From NCBI GenBank assembly GCA_913054445.1, contig CAJXIK010000096.1, positions 1 to 7,430 on the forward strand: a stretch of 7,430 bases of DNA, written 5' to 3'. Positions 6,769 to 7,430 of this stretch are shown here, piece by piece. Below the pieces are notes generated by a model. It saw only the letters and a program-made list of their open reading frames with translations. It searched no databases and was not told where the DNA came from. This DNA comes from an uncultured Bermanella sp. (GTDB lineage: Bacteria > Pseudomonadota > Gammaproteobacteria > Pseudomonadales > Oceanobacteraceae). The position numbers and the translations under genes were made by a program. Each line of letters opens with the position of its first letter. Positions within the stretch are counted from its first letter, which is position 1.

Positions 6769-7430
6769 ATGATTAAGCAATGTACTCTTAAAAACACCAT
6801 CAGAGCCACCGGCATCGGTTTGCATTCGGGTGAAAAAGTTTATCTGACCCTACGCCCTGCGCCTGTGGATACAGGGGTTATTTTTGTGCGTACCGATCTT
6901 GAGCCGGCGGTAGAGATTAGGGCCAAGGCCCTCAACGTGGGTGATACCACGCTGGCCACCACCCTCACCTGTGGTGACGTTAGAATCTCCACCGTAGAGC
7001 ACTTGCTATCGGCCATGGCGGGTTTAGGCATAGATAACGCCTATGTGGAATTAAGCGCCGCCGAGGTGCCTATTATGGACGGCAGTGCCGGTCCCTTTGT
7101 GTTCTTGTTGCAATCGGCGGGTATCGAAGCGCAAAACAAGGCCAAACAGTTTATTCGCATCACTAAGCCGGTCACGGTCACCGACGGCGACAAGTCTGCC
7201 AGCTTCCTGCCATACAGCGGCTTTAAGGTTAGCTTTACCATCGAATTCGATCATCCCCTGTTTGATGATGATAACCAAATGGCCAGCCTAGATTTTTCCA
7301 CCACTTCGTTTGTTAAAGAAGTGAGCCGAGCGCGTACCTTCGCCTTCATGCGTGACGTCGAATATTTACGTTCGCAAAACCTGGCTCTGGGTGGCAGTGT
7401 CAACAACGCCATCGTGGTGGATGATTACCG
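6769..7430 (+). CDS. lpxC: LpxC, UDP-3-O-acyl-GlcNAc deacetylase (5' part, cut by the window edge)
   Basis: Zinc-dependent cytoplasmic deacetylase that performs the first committed step of lipid A synthesis (family knowledge). About 220 codons are present and still open at the right edge; the full protein is usually about 305 aa. It begins MIKQCTLKNTIRATGIGLHS and continues with ISTVEHLLSAMAGLGIDNAYVE (73-94), in which Glu77 and the zinc ligand His78 align with Glu78 and His79 of E. coli. Further on are PIMDGSAGPFVFLL (101-114), SRARTFAFMRDVEYL (186-200) and GGSVNNAIVVDDY (208-220). The remaining zinc ligands (His238 and Asp242 in E. coli), the catalytic His265 and the C-terminal tail recognised by FtsH lie beyond the window. 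The ATG at 6769 has only a weak upstream TAAGTG (6755-6760), but it gives the family N terminus exactly. In E. coli LpxC level is controlled mainly by FtsH proteolysis; this cannot be judged here. Confidence 0.97.
   Translation, partial: MIKQCTLKNTIRATGIGLHSGEKVYLTLRPAPVDTGVIFVRTDLEPAVEIRAKALNVGDTTLATTLTCGDVRISTVEHLLSAMAGLGIDNAYVELSAAEVPIMDGSAGPFVFLLQSAGIEAQNKAKQFIRITKPVTVTDGDKSASFLPYSGFKVSFTIEFDHPLFDDDNQMASLDFSTTSFVKEVSRARTFAFMRDVEYLRSQNLALGGSVNNAIVVDDY

Noticed and set aside
1..7430. A previously undescribed system (defence island, mobile element, novel cluster)
   Set aside because: Every large reading frame belongs to a universal dcw or lpxC gene in standard order. Spacers are at most 71 bp, and no repeats, integration sites or atypical genes were seen.

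Overview
The window is the downstream half of a division and cell wall (dcw) cluster from a Gram-negative bacterium, almost certainly a gammaproteobacterium. All seven genes are on the + strand in the order murG, murC, ddlB, ftsQ, ftsA, ftsZ, lpxC. This is the classical order in Escherichia and Pseudomonas-type genomes. The protein sequences, the gammaproteobacterial FtsZ tail (DYLDIPAFLRRQAD) and the presence of lpxC (lipid A synthesis) right after ftsZ all support that placement. An FtsZ segment beginning MFELVD looks more like Pseudomonas/Cellvibrio-type proteins than enterobacterial ones, but this is an impression and does not fix the genus.

Layout: positions 14-3456 hold three peptidoglycan precursor enzymes packed end to end: murG and murC overlap by 17 bp, and murC and ddlB by 8 bp. 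Positions 3459-5459 hold ftsQ, 2 bp after ddlB, and ftsA, 12 bp after ftsQ. A 62-bp A/T-rich spacer with a small hairpin and a strong ribosome binding site precedes ftsZ (5522-6697). A 71-bp spacer with a perfect TATAAT box precedes lpxC, which starts at 6769 and runs off the right edge. There is no gene-free stretch longer than 71 bp.

The genes work together. MurC adds L-Ala to UDP-MurNAc. DdlB makes the D-Ala-D-Ala that ends the stem peptide. MurG converts lipid I to lipid II. FtsZ polymerises at midcell, FtsA tethers it to the membrane, and FtsQ links the ring to the FtsB/FtsL and septal synthase part of the divisome. LpxC commits precursor to lipid A for the outer membrane. The tight packing implies a polycistronic mRNA with translational coupling, with local controls before ftsZ and lpxC.

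No frameshift, insertion element, tRNA, CRISPR array or foreign gene was seen, and I found no undescribed system. The points worth a second look are small: the choice of FtsZ start codon, the ftsA-ftsZ spacer hairpin, an inverted repeat around the lpxC -10 box, the compact FtsQ, and G homopolymer runs.
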